Of a DNA stretch of 64,000 bases, positions 45,943-54,946 are shown piece after piece. The translations under genes were made by a program, and so were the position numbers. This DNA is from Marinobacter salinexigens (GTDB taxonomy: Bacteria; Pseudomonadota; Gammaproteobacteria; Pseudomonadales; Oleiphilaceae). The DNA lies in contig NZ_VTUU01000007.1 of the NCBI RefSeq assembly GCF_008370345.1, positions 124,001-188,000 of the forward strand. Reading direction: 5' to 3'. How positions within the stretch are numbered: position 1 is the first letter of the stretch; each line of letters opens with the position of its first letter. Below the pieces are notes generated by a model. It made no database searches and was not told the DNA's origin. It worked only from the letters and a program-made list of their open reading frames with translations.

Positions 45943-47889
45943 ATTCACGACTTTCTGCTGGATCATGGTGGGCGCTGGTTTGCGGATCTGGCGGTGCATG
46001 GCATCGGCCAGTTCCAGCTGGCGGCGAAGGTCGCTGATGGCGTTGGTCAGGCGCTCCCTTTCTGCTCGGCCATCCCGGTCGTTGCGGACCATGTCGCGCA
46101 GCCGGCGGATCTGATGCTCCAGTAGCTGCTTCTGCTCCATGGAATATTGCATGATCGGTAGCAGCGCCTCATTGGGCCACCGGTCCACGTCACGGCGCAC
46201 CCGTGAGTGCAGGGTGCGGGCTTCACCGACCATCACGTTGAAGAACCGGCGAACCAGAACCGATTGTTCTGTCAGCAGGTTTTTCGGGCTGATGCGGAAA
46301 CGCCGGGCCTTCTTGCGCAGTTCCCGGATAGCAATGACATGCCTGCCAGCCCGCAAAGGGATGGGCTCCAGATGGCGTGCCCGGGTATCTTCGTTATATC
46401 GGCGATAAATCGCACCGACCATTTTCTCGGCCAGATGGCCTTCGCTGAGAAGGTTGGTCAGATCACTTTCCAATAGTTCGAAGAACTGATCCATGGCGCG
46501 GTTCATGCCCGCTGTGGTCCAGCTTTTCGACATACTTCTGCGAATTTTCTCAGCATGTGCCTCAAACCGTTGCTCGCTGACCAGTTGCCTCAGTAAATCG
46601 CCCTGGGAGTCCATCAGGCGTCGGCTGGAACGCAAAGTGATAAGTTTCTTGTAGTAGAAATCGTAATCCTGCTGGGCGCGGTCGGCGAGGCGGCTCAGCG
46701 CCGCTTTGTCGAGGGTGGCGCCTGAACAGGCTTTCAGTTCCTCTTCGAGAGATTCCAGGCGAGTCTGCATGGCTGCCTGGCTGTTCTGGAGCATGCCCAG
46801 CAGGTCGTTGATCAGGCTCTGGGTGATCAGCTGCTCTTTGTGCATCAGGATGCGCTGGATGATGAGCTCTTCCAGGTGGCCGATGTTGGATCGATCGAAG
46901 AGTGCTTCATCCTGACGCACCCGGGCAATAAGGCCCTGCTTGGCAGAAAGAGGAATAACGTCTTTCTGGTGGATGCCAAGGTGGCCCGCGCTGTAATTGC
47001 GAACACGGTCTATGGCGTCCTGCGTGTGCTTTTCACCTTGCAGGTCATCCCACAGGACGTCGATTTTGTTAAGTACTGCAAACCGGCCGGCACGGTGGTC
47101 TGCGTGCTCGGTATCGATATGCTCTTTCCAGATGGTCATATCGCTGGCGGTGACGCCGGTATCGGCGCTGAGCACGAAAATGACGGCATGGGCCCGCGGC
47201 AACATGCTGATGGTCAGTTCCGGCTCGGAACCGAGTGCGTTGAGGCCCGGAGTATCCAGAATCCTCAGGCCACGCTCGAACATGGGGTGACGGATACTGA
47301 TCTGGGCATTGCGCCAGGCCGGAACCAGTACCTGTCCCGGATTATTGCGGTCCTGCTCAAGCATGGCTTCATCAAAGCCGAGCTTGCGGGCCTCATCCGG
47401 GGTGACGCTTTTGACCCGCGCCACCTCGGCCAGGACTTCGCGCATGACTTCCGGATCACGCTCATCCAGGTCGTGTTTGACCCAGCGCTCAGGTTGTTTC
47501 CGGAGTTGTTGCAGAGACAGATCGCCGGTCCGGGTCTCGATGGGCAACAGCAGCAGGTAGTTCTCGTTGGCGGTTCGGTCGAAGAACAGTTCGGTCGGAC
47601 ACATGGTGGTCCGTCCGGCCTGGGAAGGCAGCATGCGCTGACCGTATTCCGAGAAGAACAGGGCGTTGATCAGCTCAGTCTTGCCGCGGGAGTATTCACC
47701 CACGAATGCGATGGTGAGCTCATCTTCGATAAGCAGTTCCAGCCCGTGCCGGATCCGGGTGCTGACGTCTTCGGAAAACAGGTTGTTGTCCTGCAGCCAT
47801 AGACGATACCGGCCAATCTGGCGGATCAGCTCTTTCTTCCAGTTATGGTAGGCCTCTACCTGCTGCGACAGAGTTCCCTGTGGGGTCAT
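45925..47889 (-). CDS. Dynamin-like large GTPase
   Basis: A 654-residue predicted cytosolic or membrane-associated GTPase of the dynamin superfamily. The G1 loop GEYSRGKT (64-71), G2 Thr in [11 protein letters not shown]3 DTPGLNAL and G4 [10 protein letters not shown] are all present. A long helical C-terminal region (about 360-654) could form the stalk and assembly interface. Bacterial relatives remodel membranes; the role here is unknown. The ATG behind AAGGAT was used. It lies between yggT and metX, which adjoin each other or nearly so in Pseudomonas. Confidence 0.88.
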   Translation of the reverse strand: MTPQGTLSQQVEAYHNWKKELIRQIGRYRLWLQDNNLFSEDVSTRIRHGLELLIEDELTIAFVGEYSRGKTELINALFFSEYGQRMLPSQAGRTTMCPTELFFDRTANENYLLLLPIETRTGDLSLQQLRKQPERWVKHDLDERDPEVMREVLAEVARVKSVTPDEARKLGFDEAMLEQDRNNPGQVLVPAWRNAQISIRHPMFERGLRILDTPGLNALGSEPELTISMLPRAHAVIFVLSADTGVTASDMTIWKEHIDTEHADHRAGRFAVLNKIDVLWDDLQGEKHTQDAIDRVRNYSAGHLGIHQKDVIPLSAKQGLIARVRQDEALFDRSNIGHLEELIIQRILMHKEQLITQSLINDLLGMLQNSQAAMQTRLESLEEELKACSGATLDKAALSRLADRAQQDYDFYYKKLITLRSSRRLMDSQGDLLRQLVSEQRFEAHAEKIRRSMSKSWTTAGMNRAMDQFFELLESDLTNLLSEGHLAEKMVGAIYRRYNEDTRARHLEPIPLRAGRHVIAIRELRKKARRFRISPKNLLTEQSVLVRRFFNVMVGEARTLHSRVRRDVDRWPNEALLPIMQYSMEQKQLLEHQIRRLRDMVRNDRDGRAERERLTNAISDLRRQLELADAMHRQIRKPAPTMIQQKVVNISGVL

Positions 47890-48045
47890 CGGAGTTATCC
47901 TTCTGCGCGACTTCCGGTTGGCCCGGGCACCAATCAGGTCCACATGGGCGGCGGATTAATTCCGGGTAATATTAGCTGCTTTCCTCATCTTGTTAGTCGG
48001 CTGAATCGACAGTAACTTGAGGATGATAGGGTGATATTTCACGAA

Positions 48046-48083
48046 AAAGGCCGGGAGTTCAACGACTTGAGCTCCCGGCCTTT
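48046..48083 (-). terminator. Terminator of the yggS-proC-yggT operon
   Basis: AAAGGCCGGGAG / CTCCCGGCCTTT forms a 12-bp stem with a 14-base loop. On the minus strand it ends in TTTTT. It lies 53 bases after the yggT stop. Confidence 0.75.
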
Positions 48084-48135
48084 CAATATTGGTTTTTGCT
48101 GAAAACTGTTACGGAGTGTATCCGTGTGAACTGGG

Positions 48136-48720
48136 TTACATCCCTAGGCCGATGGAGCCCAGCCCGGCGGCGAGTTTCATGTGATCAATGACCACCGAAA
48201 CAACATTCAGAATCAGGAACACTATGATCGGCGACAGGTCCAATCCACCCATGGACGGCATGATGTTCCGGACCGGGCGCATGACGGGTTCGGTAATCTG
48301 GGCGACCAACTGGATGGCAGGATGCCCGCTGGCTGGCGCAATCCAGCTGACCACTACGATAGCGATGACAGACCAGAAGTAGATTTTTACGATCAGGTCG
48401 AGGACATTCAGCACTGCCCATACCAGCAGTGTGATCGGGTTAATGGCAGGTATTCCGCCGTTGAGGGCAATGAGGATCAGAAAGAATGTAATGGCCTGAA
48501 TGATGATGGCCAGGACCAGAGAGGCACCGTCAATGCCGCCCCAGCCGGGAATGAACCGGCGCAGTGGGCGTAGCGGTGGGTTGGTGGCCTTGACCACAAA
48601 CTGTGAGATCGGGTTATAGAAGTCAGCCCGGGCAAGCTGCAGCAGAAAGCGGAGCAGCACAATGGTCATGTAAAACGTGGATGCGATCAGCAGGATCGTA
48701 ATCAGGATGTCTGCCAGCAT
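48136..48720 (-). CDS. yggT: YggT-family inner-membrane protein
   Basis: A 194-residue protein made of two tandem YGGT units, each with two membrane segments and the conserved NPI/RPLRR pattern (YNPISQFVVKATNPPLRPLRRFIPGWGG and ITEPVMRPVRNIMPSMGGLDLSPI). Function is not established; a role in osmotic or K+ tolerance is reported for relatives. It is the third gene of the leftward yggS-proC-yggT operon. Confidence 0.93.
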   Translation of the reverse strand: MLADILITILLIASTFYMTIVLLRFLLQLARADFYNPISQFVVKATNPPLRPLRRFIPGWGGIDGASLVLAIIIQAITFFLILIALNGGIPAINPITLLVWAVLNVLDLIVKIYFWSVIAIVVVSWIAPASGHPAIQLVAQITEPVMRPVRNIMPSMGGLDLSPIIVFLILNVVSVVIDHMKLAAGLGSIGLGM

Positions 48721-48742
48721 GAAGCCGTTTCTCCGTTATCGG

Positions 48743-49576
48743 TTACTGTTTGCCAGCCAGTTCTTGGGCCATTTCTTCGGAACGCCTGAAGGCCGCTTTG
48801 TAGGCCTTGTTGACGAGTTCACGCAGGCCGCCTTCCTCAAAGGTGTTGATTGCCCGTTCTGTGGTTCCGCCAGGAGACATAACGTTACGCTTGAGTTGTG
48901 CCGGGTCATGCTCGCTGCGCGCAGCCATCTCGGCGGCGCCCGCCATGGTCTGGATAGCAAGCTGACGGGCTGTATCGGCGGCGATGCCGGATTCGGTGGC
49001 GGCGGCTTCCAGGGCCTCAAGCATAAGGAAGAAATAGGCAGGACCACTGCCGGACAGCGCCGTCACCCCATGCAGCAGATTTTCGTCGTCGACCCACAAG
49101 GCAGAACCGATGCTCTTGAAGACAGATTCGACCATGGCTTTCTGCGGATCTTTGACGTGCCCGTTGGCGAACAGGCCTGCGGCGCCTTTGCCAACCAGCG
49201 ACGGGGTGTTGGGCATGACGCGCACCAGAGGCAAGCCACCTCCGAGCCATTCGTCCAGGGTATCAGCTGTCAGCCCTGCTGCGATGGAAACCATCAGCGG
49301 GCGGGTGTTCTGAGCTACCGGTGCAATGTCGCGGCACACATCGGCCATGACTTGCGGTTTGACGGCCAGCACCACCATGTCGGCCTGCTGTGCACAATAC
49401 CGGTTGTCGGTGGTCACGCTTACCCCGAATTTGTTACGCAGGGCTTGCAGGTGGCTGTCATCCGGGGCGCTTACCCAGATGTCAGCTGCTTTGTAGCCGC
49501 TGTCCAACATACCGCCGATGATGGCGCTGGCCATATTGCCTGCGCCAATAAATGAAATGGTGGGAGATGTGCTCAA
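48743..49576 (-). CDS. proC: Pyrroline-5-carboxylate reductase
   Basis: NAD(P)H enzyme for the last step of proline synthesis. At 277 residues it is typical. The Rossmann motif is FIGAGNMASAIIGGML, with VLAVKPQ and the C-terminal LRELVNKAYKAAFRRSEEM. The P5CR signature SGSGPAYFFLMLEAL and the following APGGTTE-like SPGGTTE are intact. It sits between yggS and yggT. Confidence 0.96.
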   Translation of the reverse strand: MSTSPTISFIGAGNMASAIIGGMLDSGYKAADIWVSAPDDSHLQALRNKFGVSVTTDNRYCAQQADMVVLAVKPQVMADVCRDIAPVAQNTRPLMVSIAAGLTADTLDEWLGGGLPLVRVMPNTPSLVGKGAAGLFANGHVKDPQKAMVESVFKSIGSALWVDDENLLHGVTALSGSGPAYFFLMLEALEAAATESGIAADTARQLAIQTMAGAAEMAARSEHDPAQLKRNVMSPGGTTERAINTFEEGGLRELVNKAYKAAFRRSEEMAQELAGKQ

Positions 49577-49638
49577 GGTTCACTCCAACGGTTGATCGGT
49601 TAAACGTCCGGTCCTGATCATAGCAGGAACCGCGGTAT

Positions 49639-50343
49639 TCAGCTCTTGGCCGGTCGTGATCCGAACAGGGCTGTACCTATGCGGACCCAGGTCGCGCCCT
49701 CGGCAATGGCCAGTTCGAGATCACCGGACATGCCCATGGAGAGAGAGTCCAGGGGGCCAGCGTCGGGATAGCGTGTTTTCAGGTCGTTCAATGCTGTTGC
49801 CAGTTTGCGGAAGCTCAGCCGCAGTTCGTCGGCAGACTGAGCCGGGTCCGGAATGGCCATGAGTCCCCGCAGACTCAGCCCTGGCAGCTCGGCAATTGCC
49901 TTTGTCAGCGCGGGTAGCTCATCGAGGTCACAGCCGGATTTGCTGGTTTCCCGATCTACGTTGACCTGCAGGCAGATATTCAGTGGCGGTAACGAGCGGT
50001 CTCTCTGTTCGCTGAGGCGCCGGGCTATCTTCAGACGGTCAACGCTGTGCACCCAGGCAAAACTGTTGGCAATCTGGCGAGTCTTATTGGACTGGATGGG
50101 GCCAATAAAGTGCCATTCAATATCGGGAATTTCCCGCAGAGCCTCGATTTTATCGAGAGCTTCCTGAAGGTAGTTTTCGCCAAAAGCTCTCTGGCCTGCA
50201 GTAATGGCCTGGCGAAGGTCAGCAGGTGAGCGGGTTTTGCTCACTGCCAACAGGCCCACAGAATCCGGCGCCCGTCCGGCATCCAATGTTGCTTTTTGTA
50301 TGCGTCGGGTTACGCTCCCGATGTTGTCTGCTATGCTGCTCAT
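49639..50343 (-). CDS. yggS: YggS/PLPBP pyridoxal-phosphate homeostasis protein
   Basis: A 234-residue single-domain fold-III PLP protein. The PLP lysine is Lys36 in LLAVSKTRSP, and the C-terminal SMGMSGDLELAIAEGATWVRIGTALFG binds phosphate. YggS/PROSC balances PLP supply and amino-acid metabolism and has no catalytic reaction. It is the first gene of the operon with proC and is divergent from pilT, the arrangement of Pseudomonas. Confidence 0.95.
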   Translation of the reverse strand: MSSIADNIGSVTRRIQKATLDAGRAPDSVGLLAVSKTRSPADLRQAITAGQRAFGENYLQEALDKIEALREIPDIEWHFIGPIQSNKTRQIANSFAWVHSVDRLKIARRLSEQRDRSLPPLNICLQVNVDRETSKSGCDLDELPALTKAIAELPGLSLRGLMAIPDPAQSADELRLSFRKLATALNDLKTRYPDAGPLDSLSMGMSGDLELAIAEGATWVRIGTALFGSRPAKS

Positions 50344-50484
50344 AGTGTGAAAATGCTACGTCCGGTCCTGTCGCTGGTACGGTGACACGTTACCCGCAGG
50401 TCGCTGAAATGCCAAGTGAACCGATTCAGAGCTCCGCCGGGCCGACGCACCAGGATAAAAGAAGAACGCCTTCCGAGGACCCCT

Positions 50485-51519
50485 ATGGATATTACTGAAC
50501 TGCTTGCCTTTTCGGCCAAACAGGGTGCGTCTGACTTGCACCTTTCTGCTGGCCTTCCCCCCATGATTCGTGTTGATGGTGATGTTCGCCGGATCAATCT
50601 TCCGCCGATGGAACACAAAGAGGTCCATGGGCTGATTTACGACATCATGAACGACAAGCAGCGCAAGGATTTTGAGGAGTTCCTCGAAACCGATTTCTCT
50701 TTCGAAGTCCCGGGTGTTGCCCGTTTCCGTGTTAACGCCTTCAACCAGAACCGCGGTGCGGGTGCGGTGTTCCGGACCATCCCTTCGAAGGTTCTTACTA
50801 TGGAAGATCTGGGCATGGGCCAGGTTTTCAAGGATATTGCGTCGGTTCCCAGGGGCCTGGTTCTGGTGACAGGGCCAACCGGCTCCGGTAAGTCCACGAC
50901 GCTGGCGGCGATGATGGACTATATCAATGACACCCGCTACGAGCACATCCTGACCATCGAAGACCCCATCGAATTCGTCCATGACTCCAAAAAGTGCCTG
51001 GTTAACCAGCGGGAAGTGCACCGGGATACCCTAGGGTTCAACGAAGCCCTGCGTTCTGCGCTTCGTGAAGATCCCGATATCATCCTGGTTGGTGAGCTTC
51101 GTGACCTTGAGACCATTCGTCTGGCGCTGACAGCGGCGGAAACCGGGCACCTGGTGTTCGGCACCCTGCACACGACCTCAGCGGCGAAGACCATTGACCG
51201 GGTGGTGGATGTCTTCCCGGCAGAAGAGAAGTCCATGGTCCGCTCGATGCTGTCAGAATCCCTGCAGGCCGTTATTTCCCAGACGCTGATGAAAAAAATG
51301 GGGGGCGGCCGGATTGCGGCCCACGAGATCATGATCGGTACGGCTGCGATCCGGAACCTGATCCGTGAAGACAAGATTGCACAGATGTATTCATCGATCC
51401 AGACCGGTGGTTCCATTGGTATGCAGACACTTGATCAGTGCCTCGAGCGTCTGCTCCAGAAAGGGCTGATTTCCCGTGAAGCGGCCAAGGCGAAGGCCAA
51501 AATTCCGGACAACTTCTGA
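50485..51519 (+). CDS. pilT: Type IV pilus retraction ATPase PilT
   Basis: Hexameric cytosolic ATPase that depolymerises pili during twitching. 344 residues from the ATG six bases behind GAGG. Walker A GPTGSGKST (130-138), Asp box, His box HLVFGTLHTTSA and the PilT-specific AIRNLIREDK C-terminal motif are all present. It is followed by pilU after 31 bases and is divergent from yggS. No other pilus genes are in the window, which is usual for pilTU. Confidence 0.97.
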   Translation: MDITELLAFSAKQGASDLHLSAGLPPMIRVDGDVRRINLPPMEHKEVHGLIYDIMNDKQRKDFEEFLETDFSFEVPGVARFRVNAFNQNRGAGAVFRTIPSKVLTMEDLGMGQVFKDIASVPRGLVLVTGPTGSGKSTTLAAMMDYINDTRYEHILTIEDPIEFVHDSKKCLVNQREVHRDTLGFNEALRSALREDPDIILVGELRDLETIRLALTAAETGHLVFGTLHTTSAAKTIDRVVDVFPAEEKSMVRSMLSESLQAVISQTLMKKMGGGRIAAHEIMIGTAAIRNLIREDKIAQMYSSIQTGGSIGMQTLDQCLERLLQKGLISREAAKAKAKIPDNF

Positions 51520-51550
51520 TTGGGCTGGAACAACAGGATAGGTAACAACA

Positions 51551-52672
51551 ATGGAATTTGAAAAACTGCTTCGGCTGATGGTTGAAAAGGGCGGCTCCGA
51601 CCTGTTCATTACGGCGGGGGTCCCGCCGAGTATGAAGGTGAATGGCAAGGTACTTCCCGTCACCAAGAATGCGCTTACCCCGGAGCAGACCAGGGAACTG
51701 GTTTACGGCGCGATGAATGATAAACAGCGGGAAGAGTTCGAAACCAGTCACGAGTGCAACTTTGCCATCAGTGCAAGGGGCATCGGACGCTTCCGGGTCA
51801 GCGCGTTTTTCCAGCGCAACCTGTGCGGTATGGTTCTGCGCCGGATTGAAGTGAAGATTCCCCAGATTGATGAACTGGCGCTGCCAGAGATCATCAAGGA
51901 TCTGGCGATGACCAAGCGTGGCCTGATCATGTTTGTGGGTGCCACAGGTACCGGTAAGTCCACATCCCTGGCCGCCATGCTCGGGCATCGTAACCGGAAC
52001 AGCAGGGGTCATATCATTTCCATCGAGGACCCTATCGAATTTGTGCACCAGCACCAGGGCTGTATCGTGACCCAGCGTGAAGTCGGGATTGATACCGAGA
52101 GCTTCGAAGTAGCCCTGAAAAATACACTCCGGCAGGCGCCGGATGTCATCCTCATTGGTGAGGTCCGGACCCGTCAGACCATGGAATATTCCGTGCAGTT
52201 TGCCGAAACCGGCCACCTCTGTCTTGCCACTCTGCACGCCAACAATGCTAACCAGGCTTTGGACCGGATCATCCAGTTCTTCCCGCCGGAACAGCACAAC
52301 CAGGTATGGATGGATCTGTCGCTGAACCTGAAAGCGATCGTGGCTCAGCAATTGGTGCCGACCCCGGATGGCAAGGGGCGTAAGGCTGTTATTGAGGTCC
52401 TGATCAATACGCCTCTGGTAGCCGACCTGATTCGCAAAGCCGAAGTCCACAAGCTCAAGGAGTTGATGGCGAAGTCCACAGAGGCGGGGATGCAGACCTT
52501 TGATCAGGCGCTTTATCGTCTCTATGCCGAGGGTTCCATTACCTATGAGGATGCCCTGGCCCACGCCGATTCGGCGAATGATCTGCGCCTGATGATCAAG
52601 CTGGGTGCCGACGCCCAGGGCGCAGATCAGTTGTCGTCCACCGTCGACAAGTTGTCGATTCAGGATGATTAG
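51551..52672 (+). CDS. pilU: Type IV pilus accessory retraction ATPase PilU
   Basis: PilT paralog of 373 residues. Walker A is GATGTGKST, with the Asp-box HIISIEDPIEFVHQHQGCIVTQREVGID and His-box ETGHLCLATLHANNANQALDR. PilU assists PilT-dependent retraction, especially under load. The AIRNLIRE motif is replaced by PLVADLIRKAEVHKLKELM. It is encoded directly behind pilT in the same operon. The tail after DAQGADQLSS is unconserved. Confidence 0.96.
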   Translation: MEFEKLLRLMVEKGGSDLFITAGVPPSMKVNGKVLPVTKNALTPEQTRELVYGAMNDKQREEFETSHECNFAISARGIGRFRVSAFFQRNLCGMVLRRIEVKIPQIDELALPEIIKDLAMTKRGLIMFVGATGTGKSTSLAAMLGHRNRNSRGHIISIEDPIEFVHQHQGCIVTQREVGIDTESFEVALKNTLRQAPDVILIGEVRTRQTMEYSVQFAETGHLCLATLHANNANQALDRIIQFFPPEQHNQVWMDLSLNLKAIVAQQLVPTPDGKGRKAVIEVLINTPLVADLIRKAEVHKLKELMAKSTEAGMQTFDQALYRLYAEGSITYEDALAHADSANDLRLMIKLGADAQGADQLSSTVDKLSIQDD

Positions 52673-52718
52673 ACGAAAGTCGTAATTGAGTAGGCCTGCA
52701 AATCAGTAGTTTTTGCAT

Positions 52719-52748
52719 TTGAGGCCCTTGGTCTGTGCTGCGTATACT
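52719..52748 (+). promoter_or_regulatory. Sigma-70-type promoter of the FadL porin gene
   Basis: TTGAGG (52719-52724) and TATACT (52743-52748) are spaced 18 bases. The transcription start would fall about 20 bases before the ATG, just ahead of the ATAGGAG ribosome site. Confidence 0.6.
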
Positions 52749-52774
52749 CCGCGCCGAGAAAAATAGGAGATACC

Positions 52775-54244
52775 ATGCATAACCGACTCAATAATCTTGC
52801 ACGTGCTGTTCGTCTGGCCTCTCTGGCGGCTATCGTTGCTCCGGCAACGGTGGTCGCTGGTGGATTCTCTCTCAACGAGCAAAGCGCCAGTGCCATGGGT
52901 ACCGCGAACGCCGGTGCCGCGGCGAATCCTGAAAATGCCACCACCGTTCTTTTCAACCCGGCAGGTATGAGCCAGCTTTCCGGCACCAACATATCATTTG
53001 GTGCGGCGGTTCTTGATATCGATGCTGAAGCGAAAAGCGATTCAGTATCCGCGACCAATGTACTGGGCGGCGAGGTTCAGGGCAGTGCTGGCGGTGATAT
53101 TGCTGATCCTGCCGTTCTTCCGAACTTCTACCTGACCCACGAAGTCAGCGATGCCATTGATGTGGGCTTTGGGATCCATGCGCCGTATGGGCTGGCTGCC
53201 GATTATGAGAACGACTTTGTTGGCCGTTACTTTGCCGACAAGACAGAGCTGACGGCGATTTCATTCTCTCCATCCGTTGCGGTTAACAACGGGCAGGGGC
53301 TGTCCATGGGTGTCACCATGAACATCATGTACGCAGAGGGACGTCTCTCCAAGTACCAGGATGTTCGTGGAGGTATTTACCAGACACTGGTTGGCGCTGG
53401 TTTGTCAGCACAGCAGGCTGCGGCGCAGGCCAGTGCAGCAGGCGACGCCTACGAGGCCGCCTACGGAGTCCCGTATGCGGATGTTGAGGGAGATGATGTG
53501 GCGGTTAACTTCCGCGTAGGCTTCCTCTATGAACTCTCAGATAAAACCCAGCTGGGCCTGACTGCACAGACGGGAACCGAGTTCGAGCTGGAAGGCGACA
53601 TCAAGCTGACGGGGTACCCGGTACCGGATGCCAATTCGCCGGTTGGGTTGTCTCCAACGACGCTGTCTGAAGATGTCAAAGTACCCCTGGCCATCCCTGA
53701 AAGTGCGACCTTTGGCATTCGTCATCAGCTGACAGATGACGTGACTCTGCTGGCGGGAGCGACCTACTCTCGCTGGAGCCGCTTTGAGGAGTTGGATATC
53801 AACAGTGCTGAAGGCGACTCCGGTGCGGTCTCTATGGCATCGGGTCGTACCGGGGATACCCCGATTACCCACATTACCGAGAAGTGGAAAAACACCTGGC
53901 AGTTCAATGTTGGCGGAATCTGGCAGGCAACCCCGGCGTGGGCCTTCAAAGCTGGTTACGCTTGGGATGAATCGCCTGTTGATCAGTACGTTACCGCTCG
54001 CGTGCCATCAGAAGATCGTCATTGGCTGACCCTGGGTGCCCAGTGGAAAGATGTGCGCACTGGCTGGGCCGTGGATGCAGCCATTGGCACCCTGATCTTC
54101 GCAGACGACGCAGAGGTTGATGAGTACTCATACCTCCACGATGCACCGTCTACCGTTGATCCGGCCTCCGGAGCCTCCCATTACGAGGGCACCTATGAAC
54201 TGAGCGCCTGGAGTGCAGCCGTTCAGGTCAGCAAGGCCTTTTAA
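52775..54244 (+). CDS. FadL-family outer-membrane porin
   Basis: A 489-residue outer-membrane beta-barrel for hydrophobic compounds such as long-chain fatty acids or hydrocarbons. The signal peptide is followed by GGFSLNEQSASAMGTANAG, which forms the FadL hatch, and by the conserved FNPAGMSQL. The protein ends in a Phe (QVSKAF), as barrels do. The exact substrate cannot be told from sequence; FadL, TodX and AlkL-like roles are possible. It is monocistronic, with its own promoter and an inverted repeat downstream. Confidence 0.93.
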   Translation: MHNRLNNLARAVRLASLAAIVAPATVVAGGFSLNEQSASAMGTANAGAAANPENATTVLFNPAGMSQLSGTNISFGAAVLDIDAEAKSDSVSATNVLGGEVQGSAGGDIADPAVLPNFYLTHEVSDAIDVGFGIHAPYGLAADYENDFVGRYFADKTELTAISFSPSVAVNNGQGLSMGVTMNIMYAEGRLSKYQDVRGGIYQTLVGAGLSAQQAAAQASAAGDAYEAAYGVPYADVEGDDVAVNFRVGFLYELSDKTQLGLTAQTGTEFELEGDIKLTGYPVPDANSPVGLSPTTLSEDVKVPLAIPESATFGIRHQLTDDVTLLAGATYSRWSRFEELDINSAEGDSGAVSMASGRTGDTPITHITEKWKNTWQFNVGGIWQATPAWAFKAGYAWDESPVDQYVTARVPSEDRHWLTLGAQWKDVRTGWAVDAAIGTLIFADDAEVDEYSYLHDAPSTVDPASGASHYEGTYELSAWSAAVQVSKAF

Positions 54245-54260
54245 GTGGTCTGACGTTGCC

Positions 54261-54289
54261 TGGGCTGATCAATGATTCTGATCAGCCCA
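54261..54289. terminator. Inverted repeat between fadL-like gene and convergent ORF
   Basis: TGGGCTGATCA and TGATCAGCCCA are 11-bp arms with a 7-base loop. It covers the stop codon of the opposite-strand gene (54282). It lacks a U-tract. Confidence 0.5.
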
Positions 54290-54665
54290 CCACCTGGCCG
54301 CGGTAGATGATTTTCTTCTTCCGCGCCAGGGCTTCCGGGCTGGGCTCCGTTGTGCTGGTGTCCGCAGCGCTGTCTGCAATTACCTGCCCCCGGTACATCC
54401 GTTTGGGTGACTCGCTTTGTTCTGCTTCCGCATTTTCTTCTTCCATTTTGAGCTGCGGTACCTGCTCCTTCAGGGACTCCCAGGTGCGAACAAGATGGCT
54501 TGATCGCGTCTTGCGGGCATAGTCTGCCAGCTGTCGTTCCAGATGCTCTTCCGTGAGGTGAAGTTTTACGCCGAACTCGGTATGAATCAGGCGGCGGCAC
54601 TGGTGAACCAGCTTCAGCAGGCCAGGGTCCAGTAGCCAGCTTCGTTCAGACGCCAGAGAAGTCAT
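54282..54665 (-). CDS. Hypothetical protein with two YRGQV motifs
   Basis: A 127-residue soluble, charged protein that I cannot assign. The N-terminal 70 residues are helical (WLLDPGLLKLVHQCRRLIHTEFG). The acidic second half carries the same short motif twice: KRMYRGQVI (YRGQV at 91-95) and KKIIYRGQVVG at the very C-terminus (121-125). A short repeated C-terminal motif could be a docking peptide. It is monocistronic and leftward, convergent with the FadL gene. Confidence 0.7.
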   Translation of the reverse strand: MTSLASERSWLLDPGLLKLVHQCRRLIHTEFGVKLHLTEEHLERQLADYARKTRSSHLVRTWESLKEQVPQLKMEEENAEAEQSESPKRMYRGQVIADSAADTSTTEPSPEALARKKKIIYRGQVVG

Positions 54666-54946
54666 GTATTAACCTCGGGGTAAAGTGTCACAACATGGCG
54701 CATCCCGCCTTCGTGTCGCGGGAGTGCGGCCGACATGGAAATGTAACAAGCGAGATTCGTGCCGTTTAATGCGGCCTGTCCGGAAGCGTTGTGGCGCAGG
54801 GCGCGGGGAGCTTTGAAGTGAAAAAGTGCTAACTATTCAGAGAGATCGGCGCGCGATATTTCGGTGCGCCGGGGCTTTGATTGCCCTGTTTTGGGCGGTG
54901 CGCCAAAGCTCGGCTCCGACGCACCACAGGATCGCTTGGAGAAGGG

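Noticed and set aside
54666..54946. 281-base gap downstream of polA as a Spot 42/ErsA-like sRNA locus
   Set aside because: The position invites it, but I found no convincing promoter plus terminator pair there, only scattered G/C-rich repeats; nothing supportable.
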